From positions 14,603,755 through 14,667,754 of the forward strand of contig CM043868.1 of NCBI GenBank assembly GCA_023846275.1: a DNA stretch of 64,000 nt, written 5' to 3'. Under the pieces are notes generated by a model. It was not told the DNA's origin. It was given only the letters and a program-made list of their open reading frames with translations, and searched no databases. Position numbers and translations under genes: made by a program. Source of the stretch: Vanilla planifolia. Lineage: Eukaryota; Streptophyta; Magnoliopsida; Asparagales; Orchidaceae. Shown here one piece after another: positions 12,501-26,129 of this stretch. How positions within the stretch are numbered: the first letter of the stretch is position 1; each line of letters starts with the position of its first letter.

Positions 12501-13605
12501 TGATGATTAGCTTTTCATTATGCTTAGTAGTTAATATTTTTTTATATATAGTTTTCTTAAAAACAGTATTATAACTTGTACTTTTGGTTATTTAAAGACA
12601 AATTATATACAAATAATGTGGTGATGCATCCCTTGTTTGCATATTTTACTTTTGTTTTATTTTTTTATGTATGATAAAAAGAAGGAGAGATATCTATGAA
12701 ATAAAAAAAATATTCATTGAGTCCCAAGTTTGTGGCATAATAATATGAATTTAATATATTAAGGGAGAGTAAGAATGTAAATGTAGCATATGTATATTTA
12801 CATGATTTATATCTTTTTATTTCATTATTTTGTCAATAGTTTTGTCATCAAGAAAATAAAGAGATTGTTGTACCTTTGGTCATAGCACCACTTATTTGAT
12901 GACAATAAAATTATTATATTAGTTATTTAATATTTTTTCTTAATTATATTTTAGGTTATGCATCTCAAGCATTTACAATATTAATTAATTGGTGAGTTTT
13001 GATTAGATGTCTCATAGAACAATCTATAAGTGAAGTAATCTCAAGCAGGGATGGTGGTTATGCAATAATTATATCTTAAATATAATATCAAGAAGCCATT
13101 GATCAAACTCTTAGTGGAGTAAATAACGATCAAGTGTTCATCTCAAAAACATCCATTGGTGTGATTGTTTATATATAGTACAATTAGGTTACATAACACC
13201 ATTCATTCACTTGCATGATCATTGATTTATTATAAAATATTATTTTAGTATTTATAAGAATATTTTACTTATTTTAGTAATAAAAAATATTTTAAAAGTA
13301 AAAAATATAAAATGTGGTTTTAAAGAGAAGATGAAGAAAACAAAAATTCACCTAAGCACCCACATAGCCAAGCTCAATGGGCTCAAGCCAACTGGCCCAA
13401 ACTGTCAGGCAATAGGCCTTGGGGAGCCATGAGCAAGAGACAAGGTGAATCGAGTCGGGTCAAGCCCAAGTCTCAATCATGACACAACCTTATGCTGCTT
13501 GGATTAAATCTGTTCAAGAAATAACTTCTGAATCGACTTAAATGTAACGAGTCAGGATGGACTCTTAAATTGTTAAGTAATAGATATGTCAGGTCAAACC
13601 TATAT
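8762..13605 (+). mobile_element. Long-LTR copia-like (SIRE-type) retrotransposon fossil nested against the gypsy RT
   Basis: A direct repeat of about 750 bases occurs at 8,762-9,526 and 12,866-13,605, both in plus orientation. Each copy starts TGTA/TGTTGTA, followed a little later by TTTGATRACAATAAAA. A purine-rich tract (about 12,851-12,864) lies directly before the right copy, as expected for the polypurine tract at a 3' LTR. The left LTR seems to continue to about 10.5 kb, with a TATA-like AATATAAATAGA near 10,293, whereas the right copy ends early. LTRs of 1.5-2.5 kb with this head are typical of SIRE/Maximus-type copia elements. No gag-pol domain is recognisable in the 2.3 kb interior, so the copy is either internally deleted or non-autonomous. 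LTR divergence by eye is high, so it is old. Confidence 0.7.
9527..9590. repeat. (TA)32 microsatellite in the left LTR
   Basis: Sixty-four bases of pure TA inside the left LTR. The right LTR lacks the expansion at the matching point, so it arose or collapsed after insertion. Confidence 0.95.
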
Positions 13606-13609
13606 ATGC

Positions 13610-15690
13610 TTATCTTATTAAAGACAATTGAATGTTTGAAATGCAAAATATTAATTTATCCTTAGTCATTGCAAAAATAAAAATTGTATCTTTTTAAAAT
13701 ATAAATAATTATCTAAATCTCTAAAAATTAAAACTAATTATTACTACATTTCTCACAATAAGTTACTAATTGTAATATGGTCAACTAAAATTTTTATTCC
13801 ATTTTGCGATGTGACACATTTTCTAATATACTATTAAATAATTAATTTTAATAAATAACAATAATATATCAAGAAAATCAACTTTATTTCATTGAAGTAT
13901 TTATATTTATATTCATATTTACTTAATCTCAATATTTATAATATATTATGCAAAATAAAATTTTATAAAATTACAATTCTTCAAGTATATTCTAATAAAT
14001 CTTATTCTTATGTGAGAATATATCAAGATTGAATCCAATCCCTTTCTAATCGAAGCACATTTTAACTATTAAATACATGCATTAACAAATAAGTCGAACC
14101 AATCACAACATTACAAATTTTTTATACCCATTTACTGTGTTGTCATATTGACTTTAACATATCATATATGCCCTATCAAACTATTACGTTTGACTCTATC
14201 TCACCCACTAGCTCTATCGCTTTATTGACTCCAATTCCATGTCAACTCTATCACACAACTTGATCTGAATCGAACCACATTTTTCTATGATTATTTCTTA
14301 AAAAGAGTTTGACAAGGAGGGCACAAATAAAACATAATATACAATAATTAATGTCAACTCAAAAAAAATTTATATTAAGATCATCACTTTATAAATCAAT
14401 ATTAAAGCTTCTTTAATGCCAATGTGGAATTATCCCAACATTTCTGTGTCATTCACTCTATTTTTTTCTTGCAAACATTGATTGCTTCAAGTTTTGACTT
14501 GTAAGGTTATCTTTTTTGTCTTCTAAAAGCTAAAAATCTAAAAAAAATGTTTATTTTTTACTTTGTCATATTCCATTATCTTCTTTGGTGAAATAATAAG
14601 ACAAATTAAATCACAACTGCATACAACTTTGTTTTGTATGGAAACATTTACTTTGAAGTTAATTATTGGAGATAGAGATACCAACAACAAAGTTGTAGAA
14701 AACTTATGATGTGAACTCTCTAATTGATTATCCAAATGCACTCTTTTTGTCACTCGATATAGAAGCAAAGGTCAAAACCCACACAATTACATACTAAGAT
14801 TAATAATAAACAAAGCACATAAGATTGTAGAGAGTAGTGAAAAGATCTATGTGAATATTTTGTCTTCAATAAGAAATCATAAGTAAATTGATGCAATTCA
14901 AAAATATCATTTTTTCTTATTTTTATTTTTTTATTAAAATAATTGATAATTGAAAAATAAATTAAATAACATTTAATTTTATATGAACAATTTTTCTATT
15001 TAATTTTTAATTATTTTTAATTAATTTAATTTATCATATCTATTTTTTATTTTAATTTAATTTAAGGATTATCTAGATTATGATTAATTTACTAGAATTA
15101 GTGTAATGTTATTCAAATGTCATGATCTATTATGCATAAATAAGAAATATTGTAAGGAATAAAATTAATGATTTTGAATAATTTTTTTATTAGTAGCATG
15201 CTTGATCTTTTATCTCCATATCTTAAGAGATGGTTAGTTTTCTCTTCTCCTTTGCTGCATAGGTTCCACCAAGTTCATATCAAAGCTAAATTCATTTATA
15301 GCCTATTTGATACAATAGCTCGCATAGTCAAGTTATGTCAATGTTGATAATTCACCTCTCTTATTTTAAAAAAACTCAATTATGAGTTTTAGCAGTAGAA
15401 TGATGTAGAACAAAGCTATCATCTTTGCTTATTTTATTTTTTATAAAAACTATTAATAAATTTTAACATCATAATTTATTTAAATTTTATTATTAAGATT
15501 AAAAAGAAGTTTTTAATTTTTAATTTAAATATTATTATATCTTATTTATAAATAAGATTTTTTGTGAATAATAAAATTAGTGATTTTGATAAATTTTTGT
15601 TAGCACCATGTGTCTTTCATATTTCTCAAACCCATGGAAAGAGAGTTTTTTTTGTATCTTCAATTCCCAATACGAGATCAATTTGTTTTC
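13610..15690. other. AT-rich intergenic DNA, no gene seen
   Basis: Very AT-rich sequence between the nested copia-like element and the host-like block at 15.7 kb. The small open frames here have no recognisable similarity. It may include unrecognised remains of the broken gypsy element. Confidence 0.5.
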
Positions 15691-16350
15691 CTTAATTTAA
15701 CCTCTAGCAAGATGTCATTTTTTCATTTCTCTTTTTGTTTTCTTTCTCTCTGAGTCATCTTCTTCCTTAGGTATGCTCCATTGCAGTCAATATTTTTATT
15801 AAAACTCTAAGATTACAAAGGGAACAACCTTTACAAAATTTATGACTTCTCTAAGGAATGGTTGTCATCCCTAGAAGGTTTTCGTAGCATACTAATGGGT
15901 TTTGCCCACTTACAGGTTTTGAGTGCATCCATTACCACCTTTTTTTACCTGATACTTTACCCCTTTAGAATCCTTTGGTTCATTTAACTGGAAAATCTAA
16001 GACACTTGTTCCGCAACATCACTTGATGGGTTAAGCAATGAGAAGGCCTCTTTGTTCAAGGCCCAACATGGATATTCATAACCGATACCAATGAATGCAT
16101 TCGTAAAGCAGGTGAAACGTATTGAGATTTGAGATCTCTATACAGAGTCAGACGACACAATATCCTCCTCCATTCTCCAACAGATGCAGAACAATATATT
16201 CCAAGCAGGTCATCGAATGCAGCTCTTTTGTTCATTTTTATTGCTGATTCTTGGTTGGATTTCCATGCAATATGGCTTTCATAATTCCTTGGCTTTTCTT
16301 TTTAACGCTTTCCTGTGAAGGCGCCGTGGCATATTTAAAAGAAAAACATT
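15690..16350. other. Less AT-rich host-like block without recognisable gene
   Basis: About 650 bases with clearly higher GC content and balanced composition compared with both flanks. Neither strand gives a long open frame or a domain I recognise. It could be an untranslated or promoter relic, a decayed exon cluster, or part of a repeat. Confidence 0.3.
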
Positions 16351-17090
16351 TTTTATGATTAAAAAAGAGAATAAGAATATGCATAACAGCAAAAAAATAC
16401 ATTCACTTGATAGAATGCTTTCTATTTTGTGTTTGCAAAATCGCAAATAAGCTAAAAATCTACAGTCAAACTACAGATTTTCATGATATTTTTAGGTGTA
16501 TCAGTTGAAAGATGTTATTTCTTTTAAGTATTAATATATATATTTTTATAAGACACTTTCGTCCATTTGCTTGCAATTGAGCATTTGTTGTTGTTTTCAT
16601 ATTTGACTAGCAGATGTGGAAGAGGATAGAAAAGAAATCCAAACAAGTTCTAAATGTGAAGGTTGATAATGAATAGAACAGATCATGAGACTTTAGTAAT
16701 GCATTTTTGTTAAGATGTGTCATGGGTCACAATAAGTAGGCATCTGATAAAAAAATCATATGACAAGAATTGCATGTGATATTATGGGTATAATAATCTA
16801 ATGTCATTATCTCATAATAACCATTATGACATCTAAAAAGTAGATAAATAAATGAGAATGATGAAAATTATGAATTATATAATATTTAAATTTGTCAATG
16901 TGAAGTTATCAACTGAGGAATAAACCAAATTGGACAATCACAATAATATGAGGAAGATGATCAATTATTGATGTATGAAATCATAAGCACACTTGAAAAC
17001 TGAAGTCCTCTTCTCTTTCCCCTCTTTATAAGTAATTATGATGATTAAATGTCAATGGCCTATATAAAAATAGAACTTTGTAATTTGTTT
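16350..17090. other. AT-rich sequence, possible 3' part of the adjacent minus-strand copia fossil
   Basis: No gene is visible. The position immediately downstream (on the minus strand) of the copia RNase H end suggests that some of it may be 3' LTR, but no matching second copy was recognised. Confidence 0.25.
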
Positions 17091-17469
17091 TAGGAATTTA
17101 TTAAAAAAATTTGGAAAGTTTTAGCTTTAATTTTGTTTACAGCTTGAAATTTATATAGTATATGGTTTAAAGTTTTCTTTTTTTTTTCCCTAAGAATCCC
17201 ATGAGCCTTCAACATACACTTAATGCCCACAAATAATGCACCATCGAGTTGAATATGAGAACTTTGAATAACAAAAAACAATCACTATAAATAGTGTTTG
17301 TGAAAATGTTAGCAATTTGATTGGTAAAATGGAATATGTTGTACTTTTAGAGCTCCTTTGATATAAATTCTTTTATGAAGTGATAATCTATTTCTACGTA
17401 TCATGTTCAAGCTTAAGTAATAATATTTTCAACACACATTACAAACTTATTGTAATAGCATAATAAATG

Positions 17470-17540
<71 letters not shown>

Positions 17541-18010
17541 AAGCTTATAATATAAACAATAGAACCAACTGAATTTTATCTAAATAGTAACTAGTAGCCT
17601 ACATTTAGATTATACATTGGAATGAGATATAGAAGTTCGTTTTTTTAGATAAGTAGGAATTAAAATTTGAAACAAAAAAATAGATATTATTATGATTGAA
17701 TATATATCATTAAGATCTCTAGCCTAATCAATATCATAATAAATGTTAATAGCAATAAAGTTAGTATTTGAAAAAATAAGTTCATGACATATATATATGT
17801 ATACACAATACTCTCAGGAATTGTAAAAAAAGTATGAAAACAACCATATGAGTTATTATAGAAGCATACAAATTTTGTAGACTTAATTCATAACATAAAA
17901 TATGCTCAAAAACCTATGTTAGATATTACAAAATACAAATCAGGCTACAAAAATATTAAGATCAAATAGATCTCTCTGAAATATAGATAATATTGTAAGG
18001 AAATAAATTC
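17090..18010 (-). mobile_element. Ty1/copia retrotransposon fossil: RT end and RNase H
   Basis: Minus-strand translation shows, in order, the RT-RNase H connection (RPD-type segment, about 17,900-17,990), the RNase H segment that normally reads DADWAGDLND (about 17,700-17,740) and the C-terminal RNase H segment (EIDYHFI near 17,380, then the NQIANIFT segment near 17,310). The frames are broken many times and the copy is old. Upstream pol and gag should lie to the right, up to perhaps 20.5 kb. The sequence there is compatible with decayed coding DNA, but I could not fix any further domain. A (TA)n tract at 17,472-17,537 splits the RNase H region. Confidence 0.72.
17472..17537. repeat. (AT)33 microsatellite
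   Basis: Sixty-six bases of AT repeat lie inside the copia RNase H region. Confidence 0.95.
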
Positions 18011-20540
18011 TAAAACATAGCCTTGAATTGAATAAAGATATTAAGAAAATTAGACTAATAGAGAAAGAATCATCATCAATTATTAAAAATATAAAAATTT
18101 AAAAAGTCTCAAGCCATTAAATTGTTGGGATGTAATTAAATATGAAGACAACAACCCATGTCAATTAACATGTGATATTTCATTTTAATTAAATTGTTTA
18201 GCACCCAAGTATGAGGATAATAAAATTGATGTGATATATCATACTTAAACAAACCAAATCTTAAATCTATATTTATGAATTTTTTTTTATTATCTAATTA
18301 GATACAACGATTCTAATATGAGAATTTTTAGTACTAACTAACGAGCTTTGTCTTATTAGTAAATGTGACAATTTTTGTAATTAAGACAATTATGAAAAGG
18401 TTAAACTGTGAGATGTTACTTCAAAGATTATAAAGAAGAATACCTCAATTTTGAGTATAAACTAATTATTGAAGTTTGAACTCCATAATAACTAGAAAGA
18501 ATATGTTGAAGAGAACATGATGTTATAGAATCCTCCTTAACTATAACTAAACATAAGTGCACTTCATATATTTTTATCTATTAAAATAAATCTATTGCAG
18601 CTTTAAGCAAAATAGTGATTGTGTTTAGATGAACATTTCTAGATTAATATTAAAAGTTTTCTTAAACTTTAGAATGTAAAAAACACAATTGTATATGTAA
18701 TGCCTTAAAAGTGAGTGGAATTGTAATAAAGCAATGTATGTAATAGGTTCCTTAGAGACATAACCAACCATAATTGTGCTAATACTTTGATAAGGTTGTA
18801 TAGAGACCAAAGTCTTATGGTTAATAGCATTATAGTCTAAGCATCAATAAACATTTGCAATATTATTTAAGTTGATAGAAGATAATTAATTGGGTAGGAA
18901 ACAAATTATATGTGTAGAATTATGCCATGCTTTATAAAAATATGTAGCATGACAAGTCCATTTCAAATTTGAAATGCCATTTGATAAGAAATAGATCATG
19001 GAGTTGACAACAACCGTATGATTTATATGAAGTTTGAAAGATACATGTATATAAATAGTTTCTAAGAGGTCCAGTACAAGAAAAATAACCTCGAGTATGA
19101 CCACATTCAAGATCATTGCTATCTCTATTAAAAGAATAAGGAAAAAAATCAATTGTAATGATATTTCAAGGTTATTGGGTTTTGCTTATTGACACTTAAA
19201 AGAGCTAAACTTTAGTACAAAAATGTATCTACAAGTGTTCAAAAAAAGTTATCTACTTGTAATAACAAGTTCTATAATTTATCAAAGATTAGAAAGCAAT
19301 TGAGGTAATAAATTTTTTAAACTCAAGTCTAATTCCAACATTGGTGTAGTCCATGATATTATAATCTATCAATAAAATTCTCATTGCAAACATAGAATCA
19401 ACGAAAAACTTAACTTTAAGAAGATATTATATCGCAAGAAGTTTAGAGGTTTTCTTTAATGATCAAAGTTATCACATAGAGAGCTAATATGACTTTAGAA
19501 ATGCTTTTTAGAAGATGACATGATTCAATAGTCATGGTGTAAAAAAAATAAAAGGATTGTATAAAGGTGAAAACTTTCGTCTTAATCCAACTAAGCTCTA
19601 AAAGATTAGTTTTCTTATGGTAGATGAGGAAAGGATTAGGTTGGCCAAAAGTTAGTGAGACGGGTAGTGGTGTATTATTTAAAGCAATAACATGAGCTAA
19701 GTCATTATTAATGCAAAAAGTTATTTTTGCTTAATACTTTTTAGATTGCAAGTATAAAATTTGGATTTGATTAGATGAATTTAAGATTTATATATTGAAA
19801 TCAACTATAATATCAAAAAGACAACGATTTATTATAAAAATTCCTTAAATATGGTTAAAAAATAATTTTGACATTGTGTCTAAAATCCTCCTTTTGTTGA
19901 TGAAAGATTACAATGTCAATGTGAAACATTAGTAAATTCATCCATTTTTAATCTATCAATCTTTATTTAGTTTTCTTTAAAGTTATTATCTCTCAAATCC
20001 CATATTTTTTTTAGTCTTTGTTCTCCAATTGGAATACTTTCCTTTACTAAATGCTTAAGAGATCTTTAGTGCTCTTAAATGGATGATGGCACTTCCAAAG
20101 ATATTCAACTTGAAGCATAACTACAATTTTACTCTAAGCTCCTTAGATTTTGACCTTTATTATTATTCTAGTCAAAAGAATATAGTGAAATTTCTCATGA
20201 TTAGATCCAAAAAATTTGTTCTATGATTCATAGATGGTATTTAATTATTATTTGTCATACATACTCATTTTGTATAAAAGTATAAGCAAATTACCTAATT
20301 GTTTTGATGGATCAAAATTCTTACTTATAGTGTCCTTGCATAACCATTTCATTCTTTGCATGGAAATGACCTATTTGTTGACTATGTTATAATCTTTTAC
20401 AACATAATTAAATTCTTTGTACACTTTACTCACTGCACGCCTAATTGATCGAGATGATATATCATTTTTTAGGCATTAACATAAAGAATTTGTTATGATC
20501 TATAAAATGTGAAAGTGATGAGAAAAATTAAAATAAGTAC
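18010..20540 (-). other. Probable upstream remains of the copia fossil; no host gene seen
   Basis: The stretch is moderately AT-rich with several minus-strand open pieces of 60-90 codons (18,625-18,810 and 18,886-19,152) that have no recognisable domain. Its position upstream of a copia RT end makes decayed pol and gag the simplest explanation. This is inference from order only. Confidence 0.35.
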
Positions 20541-20899
20541 TTAGAGAAGTAGGTAAGAAGAAAGTTGTGGCATGAAAACGAGAAGAATAATGCATTCTTT
20601 ACAGATCACCATCAATTGTGGTGATATTTGTTTCTCTATGCTTCTCTTTTCAATGATCTCTTATATACTTAACTGAGAAGCACATAGAAATAAATAACAT
20701 AAACAAGAATGGATGATGGCCAATGGTCAAAGATTTTGGAAAAGAAAATATCCACTTTCAAATATTAGATTATTTTGTATAACTATTTATAGTCTCATAT
20801 AAATATATGATATATCAATCATTCACATATACACATTATAAACAGACTAAATTGAGTTGCATTAATTTTGTTCACCAAATATATCTTTTATATTTTTAA

Positions 20900-22150
20900 G
20901 TTCTTTCTTTTTGTTGTGTTGATTTTGATCATAAGATATCCTTTATCGTGAATGCATTATCAATGGATAATCGAAAGCGAGAAAGTTTGTTTGCAACTAT
21001 CTCGAATGGTTTGTTTGCACATTTGGCATTGTGGTGCCATATACTGCCAATGCTCAACATGAAGTGCAAGTATCGTTTCAAAAGATGCTGAACTTGATCA
21101 TAAATAGCTGCCCTAACTCCTTTACTAGGAAAGCAGACTAATGTTATTGCGTTTGAGAAATAACACTAGGCTGGAGGCCTTTTGGAGCATATCTCCTTAT
21201 CTCGGACCGGGAAAACAGGCGTGCATCTTCAACCTCCACCTCGGCTTTCACCCAAGAGGCATCATTCCTATCTTTCGTTTATAAATATTCCCTTTCCCGT
21301 TGCTCAAATGATCATTCCTTGTTTGACAAGATAGATATTTCGTCCATTCTTGGGCACTCGATGATGCTAAGTACTACCAAATTGTTTTAGTTTCTCGAAC
21401 GATATAGACATCGAACACACGGAGCCACCTTTCATCAAGACAATCAACTCAATTCATCTATATACATAATAGTTGAAACAGCTCAAGTTTTCTTCTTCCC
21501 ACATCATAAGACGACCGTACAAAAAGGACCAAACTTCCTACCAAACTCTTGCAGCAGACAACGGAGACTTGGCTTTTCTCCATCCCCTGTGCCTTTTAAA
21601 CTTTAAAGTTGGGTCAAATTCACTTGGAATCAAATAAAAATTCAATCTTGAATCCCACTGAAACATCAAGTCATAGTCCACTCTCACAGACCAAAGTGGG
21701 TGGTGGACAAAGCTTGCATCCCACCATCTTCTCTATACTTCTTCTCATACGTTGCTTTTTTTTATTGTTCATTGGATGGAAGACTGTGGGAGCATTGAGC
21801 AAAGCTGGGGTCAACATGGAATAATAAACAAAGGTTTTGAGGGGTGCCGGCGATCAAGTAAGCAAAGGCTCTTCTGTTATTAATTAAAACTCCTTTCGTC
21901 GCTCTTGCTTCCTTTCTTATTTGGCAATTAGGAAAAGTCCCGCGTGCTTATTGCTTCGATCCTGCCTTGTCTCATCTTCTGCCCGTGCCAAAGGAGAAAA
22001 GGACCCCACTCGACACCTGTCCACATTACTACATGACAAAACCAATTGGCCACTAAATTTGGGTTATGAATCTTGATTGGCTCTTCTTCAGCTGCTTTCC
22101 TCGGCAATACAGGTTTTCTTCTGCATGTTATTATGTCAAAAAGTGATTTC
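20900..22150. other. Host-like, less AT-rich block with TATA box, no gene recognised
   Basis: About 1.2 kb with markedly higher GC content and few homopolymer runs. A TATA box (TTTATAAATA) lies at about 21,279 in plus orientation. Only very short open frames follow it, and the 71-codon frame at 21,609 shows no family similarity. A promoter of a non-coding RNA or of a lost gene would fit, but I found no hairpin that convincingly supports a microRNA. Confidence 0.35.
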
Positions 22151-22159
22151 AGCTATGTT

Positions 22160-22910
22160 TAGAATTATGGCATGTTTAAACTGTAAGTCAAGAAGAATTT
22201 AGGAGAAAAAAAAATAATTAAAAATACTTTATGCTGACATGAAAAATTTTAGGATGATAAAAATCAACTTAAGAATTAGGGTTTCAATATATACAGAATA
22301 TTCATGGGAAAAGAAAGATTATTTGCATGGGATAAGTTAGTTTTCAAGGCGAGATATCAGAAGGACTAAAGGACTAACAATAACACATTAGGATGGGTAA
22401 GATGTCCCTCCAAAATCGAAGGGCCTAACATGTGTGGCTAACCCAAACCAGACAATGGCTCAGTGGGGAAAACAATTTGAATCGTTCAAGCCACCATAAG
22501 ATTGGTAAGTCGACCAATCTTCAAATTAATTATATTTTTTTAAAAAAATACAAATTTATAATTAAATTTTTCAAAATATAATAGAACCTGATTTTACAAA
22601 TAATATTTCAAAGACAGCTAAAGCCCAAGCTAGGCTTTATTGGGAAGGAACCTGGACATGAACTTTGTGAATACGAGAATTATTCTGAATAAAATAGACA
22701 TATTTAAAAACAGAGAAGAGAAATGGGGAAGTTGGATTGCCTTCCAAGTCAGAGCTTTTGCCTTTATTCCGTAGGCCTTATCAGTACCTAAACATAAATT
22801 AGTAAAGTTGCCGATCTTGGTCTGATCTCGGTACTATTTCGATTGCATTAAGTTGATAGGATTACAGCAACTGGGGCGAGGGAATTCCTTTTTCTTTTTT
22901 CTCGAGAATT
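22160..22910. other. Intergenic sequence, no gene seen
   Basis: Mixed AT-rich DNA with a slightly GC-richer part from about 22,380 to 22,500 and again from 22,600 on. No coding signal or repeat family was recognised. Confidence 0.4.
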
Positions 22911-22919
22911 AAACAAAGG

Positions 22920-23190
22920 AATGAATGGATGTGGACGTTGGAAGGGTGGCAGGGCAATGCCTCGGCGTCAGGCGTGTGCCGGCGATGGGCCCGAAAAGCT
23001 ACGGTTGGAGAAAGCGATGGTCTCTTAGTGCGCCACGCGATCGAGTGGATGGAGATGTCACCGCCCGAACCTCGTGCGGCCGAGGTGTGTGATGTGGTGA
23101 GCCACCACCATTTGCCCTATTTTACCGCACCCATCAACTTGGCATTGGTCTCAAGTCTTTCTGGAATCTATTTCCTTCTTTTGGTGTTTT
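22920..23190. other. Isolated GC- and CpG-rich island of about 270 bases
   Basis: This short island is far richer in GC and CpG than anything nearby. A plus-strand frame of 87 codons starts at 22,929, and the opposite strand is also partly open. The predicted peptide has no domain I recognise. It looks like a decayed first exon or a promoter island, but a functional small gene cannot be excluded. Confidence 0.35.
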
Positions 23191-23199
23191 GACTTTGGA

Positions 23200-26100
23200 T
23201 TTCATTATATTATTATTTTTTAATTTTTATTAATATTACATGATAATATGATCCCTCGTATGAACCTAGCAAAATGGTGTTGTAATATTTTTTCTCAAAT
23301 TGGATAAATCTCAAATACAAGACAAAATATAGATTTTTTTTGTGAAAAAAATTATATGGTCTAATTTAGAGGATTATATCAAATCAAATATTGTCAAAAT
23401 AAAAGAATTTTTAAGATTCTATTGAGATTCTATTCTCTTTCTCTCTCTTACCACTTTGTGGAATCATTTGTTTGACTTGTTGGAAGTTGAATTGCTTTCT
23501 TAGGAAGAGAAAAATAATCATAAGTACTTTGACAAAGAAGTTGTGTATTGGGAAACTACGAGATTGAATGTAGTTTTGTTGATCTCAAAATTGCATGTGT
23601 ATAGTCTAAATGTCTTTTCATTTTGAGAATCTTGCATCATTTATTTGACATTGTATGATTTTTGTCATGACTTCAAGGGGTTTGTTGTAGTTTTGCAAGT
23701 TGTATAAGGCTTAGACAATTGGATTAAACATTAGATAGTCCTCTAAGTTTTTTTTGATTAACAAATACACTTTTCACAAAAATATATTGAAGTTTTTAAA
23801 TAATTTTATAGACTTTATTTGTTTCAAAATTTTCAACATTGTGATATTACTCAATAATATGAGTTTCAATGTAGTACTATTGGAAAACTATGTTTCAATT
23901 GCTAGTAATGGACCTTACATTAAGTTTTTAAAAAAGCAATTATTACTATTCAATACTTATAAATATTAGATTTTATTTTATCTCTCTTGATAATTGAGAA
24001 AACACTTTACCCTTATATACATAATCTATTTTCAATATCACATTATGATCATCATTTAACAAATCCTTTTGCTTCTTAATTGAGCATTCTTATCACCAAA
24101 CCTAATTGCATTTAATCGTAACACATAATCCCTCTTTAAATATGTTGCGTGAATCATCCATAAAATACTATTGACATCTATATAGAAGAGTTTCTATGAC
24201 TATCAATATATCTATAACATTTTTTTTTTACATTTTGTAGAGTCATTCTTAATATATATGTGTGATCAAATCTTTAACATGTTAAAAGAGAACTTAACAA
24301 AACTTGATATCCCAATTATATGAATTTAATTAACCCTACTTAACTAGTGTACATTCTTCATAAGAAGATAAATTGCTAAATACTATTTAATACATTGATT
24401 TGTACTTTAGTTTATAACCACTATGGATTTATGCTTTTATGAAAAATACATCCTAAAAACTCTATTGTTTCCATTCAAGACATTTTGCAACTAAAAAAAT
24501 CATTCTATTAACATCTCCATTAAATTTCATTGTTGGAGCCAAACCCTCATAGTAAGCATCATTGTTATTAGAAAATGTATTTGAAAAAAGTATTGATGTT
24601 AGAAATTACCTTAAAATGCATTAGATATTAAAAGAAAATTTAATTTTTATGAGTTATGTATTATTAAATAGACATACAATAATCAAAATATGTAAACAAA
24701 GAAATAAGATACATATCAATTATATATTGTTATAACAATGTGCTCATTTATAAGATAAATATAATCTTAATATAAATTATAATTAACAATTGTCCTTCAA
24801 ATGAGAGTCTTGGTTAGTGTTTATCACTCTACTTTTTCAAACTCCAAAATTTTTTAAACAAGTCAAATAACTTATAAAACAACAATATGTTAGTGTGATA
24901 TATCATTATAGTGGTACTATAAGTCATATACTTAAAGTACTCCACCAAAGATGGTCAAACTTCAAGAATCATGCATCTCTCATTAAATGAAGCATAAATT
25001 GATTCATAAAAATCTATAATAGTATTAAATATTATACCCATTTTAGACATTTAATCATGCTAAGAATATGTTATGAGTTACCAAAGTTTTACACAACTAT
25101 TAAAGAAACTAAAAAAGATTAGGAATAAAGCATTACATAAACTATACTAATTATGTTCAACTTTGATATAAAAAAACATAAATTGATCTTAATATATCCT
25201 TAAGTGCATATCGAATAACTTGAATGTTTGAAAGTTTGAGTAGAAATATGCATTAGTGATTTTAATTAAAATAATAGCACAAATTAACAATATTTATTTA
25301 ATTTGATTATATTTAAATGAAAAAAAATTTTATTTTGATAAAGCAAAAAAAATTAGATTAATGACTTAAATGTTCACATTGATGTAAATAATATCACCAT
25401 AAGGAATGAAGAAGAGAATTATTCAATAAAATGTATTTAAGAAAAAAAAAGATTAAGTTTATTCTTAAAAGCCATTGTTAAATGTTGTCTTAAACTTCAA
25501 TGTATTTGACATAATGCTCCCTCTCTATTCTCTATCATGAACAACTTTGTGGCCAAATTTTTTCCTTGCAACAAAAAAAAAAAAGAAAATCAAATTAAGA
25601 AAATATGGCTAACAAGATAACATTTTAGAAAAGTGTTTACATTTAGAGTGAGAAAGAGATGTGTCCTATAAAAGATAGAATTTATTTTGAATTAAAGTTC
25701 CTTTTGGTAGCAATCAATAATTACATATTTGAAACGGCAGGAGTCCAACTACACCACTTTGTGAAATGCCCTTCGTACCTTCAGCTTGTTCTTAATTTAT
25801 CATTCCACAGTTACTTGATAGTTGATGGGTTAACTAAGGTAGAGTTGCATATGCAAAACTAAAGTTTCCAATATTCATTCATCATGAAATCTTTACTTGT
25901 ATAGAAAAATAAATAAAATTATTTTTTTATGAAAAATGATTTACATTGATTATCAATTTTAATTGCATTTTCATCATCAAAATTAGTTGGTCCTAGAATA
26001 GAAAACCCTATGAGAATGACATTTGGATAATTGCTATTAGAATTTGATGTTAAAAATAAACTTATTTTTATTAATAATTATTCGTTGAACTCATGATATT
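23200..26100. other. AT-rich intergenic DNA, no gene seen
   Basis: AT-rich sequence with only chance open frames. A minus-strand GGTTTGGCTCC segment near 24,540 and a plus-strand frame at 25,659-25,862 hint at retroelement remains, but neither can be assigned. Confidence 0.45.
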
Positions 26101-26129
26101 ATTTATTTTTTTTTTTTTTTGAAAAAGAG

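Noticed and set aside
21980-22010. TGCCAAAGGAGAA, which matches the first 13 bases of plant miR399
   Set aside because: The rest of the mature sequence does not match, and no good complementary arm lies within about 150 bases, so there is no supported precursor.
25659-25862. Plus-strand frame with KFLLVAI and LIVDGLTK segments, reminiscent of gypsy integrase
   Set aside because: The segments come in the wrong order and without the catalytic residues; the resemblance is too weak to assign.
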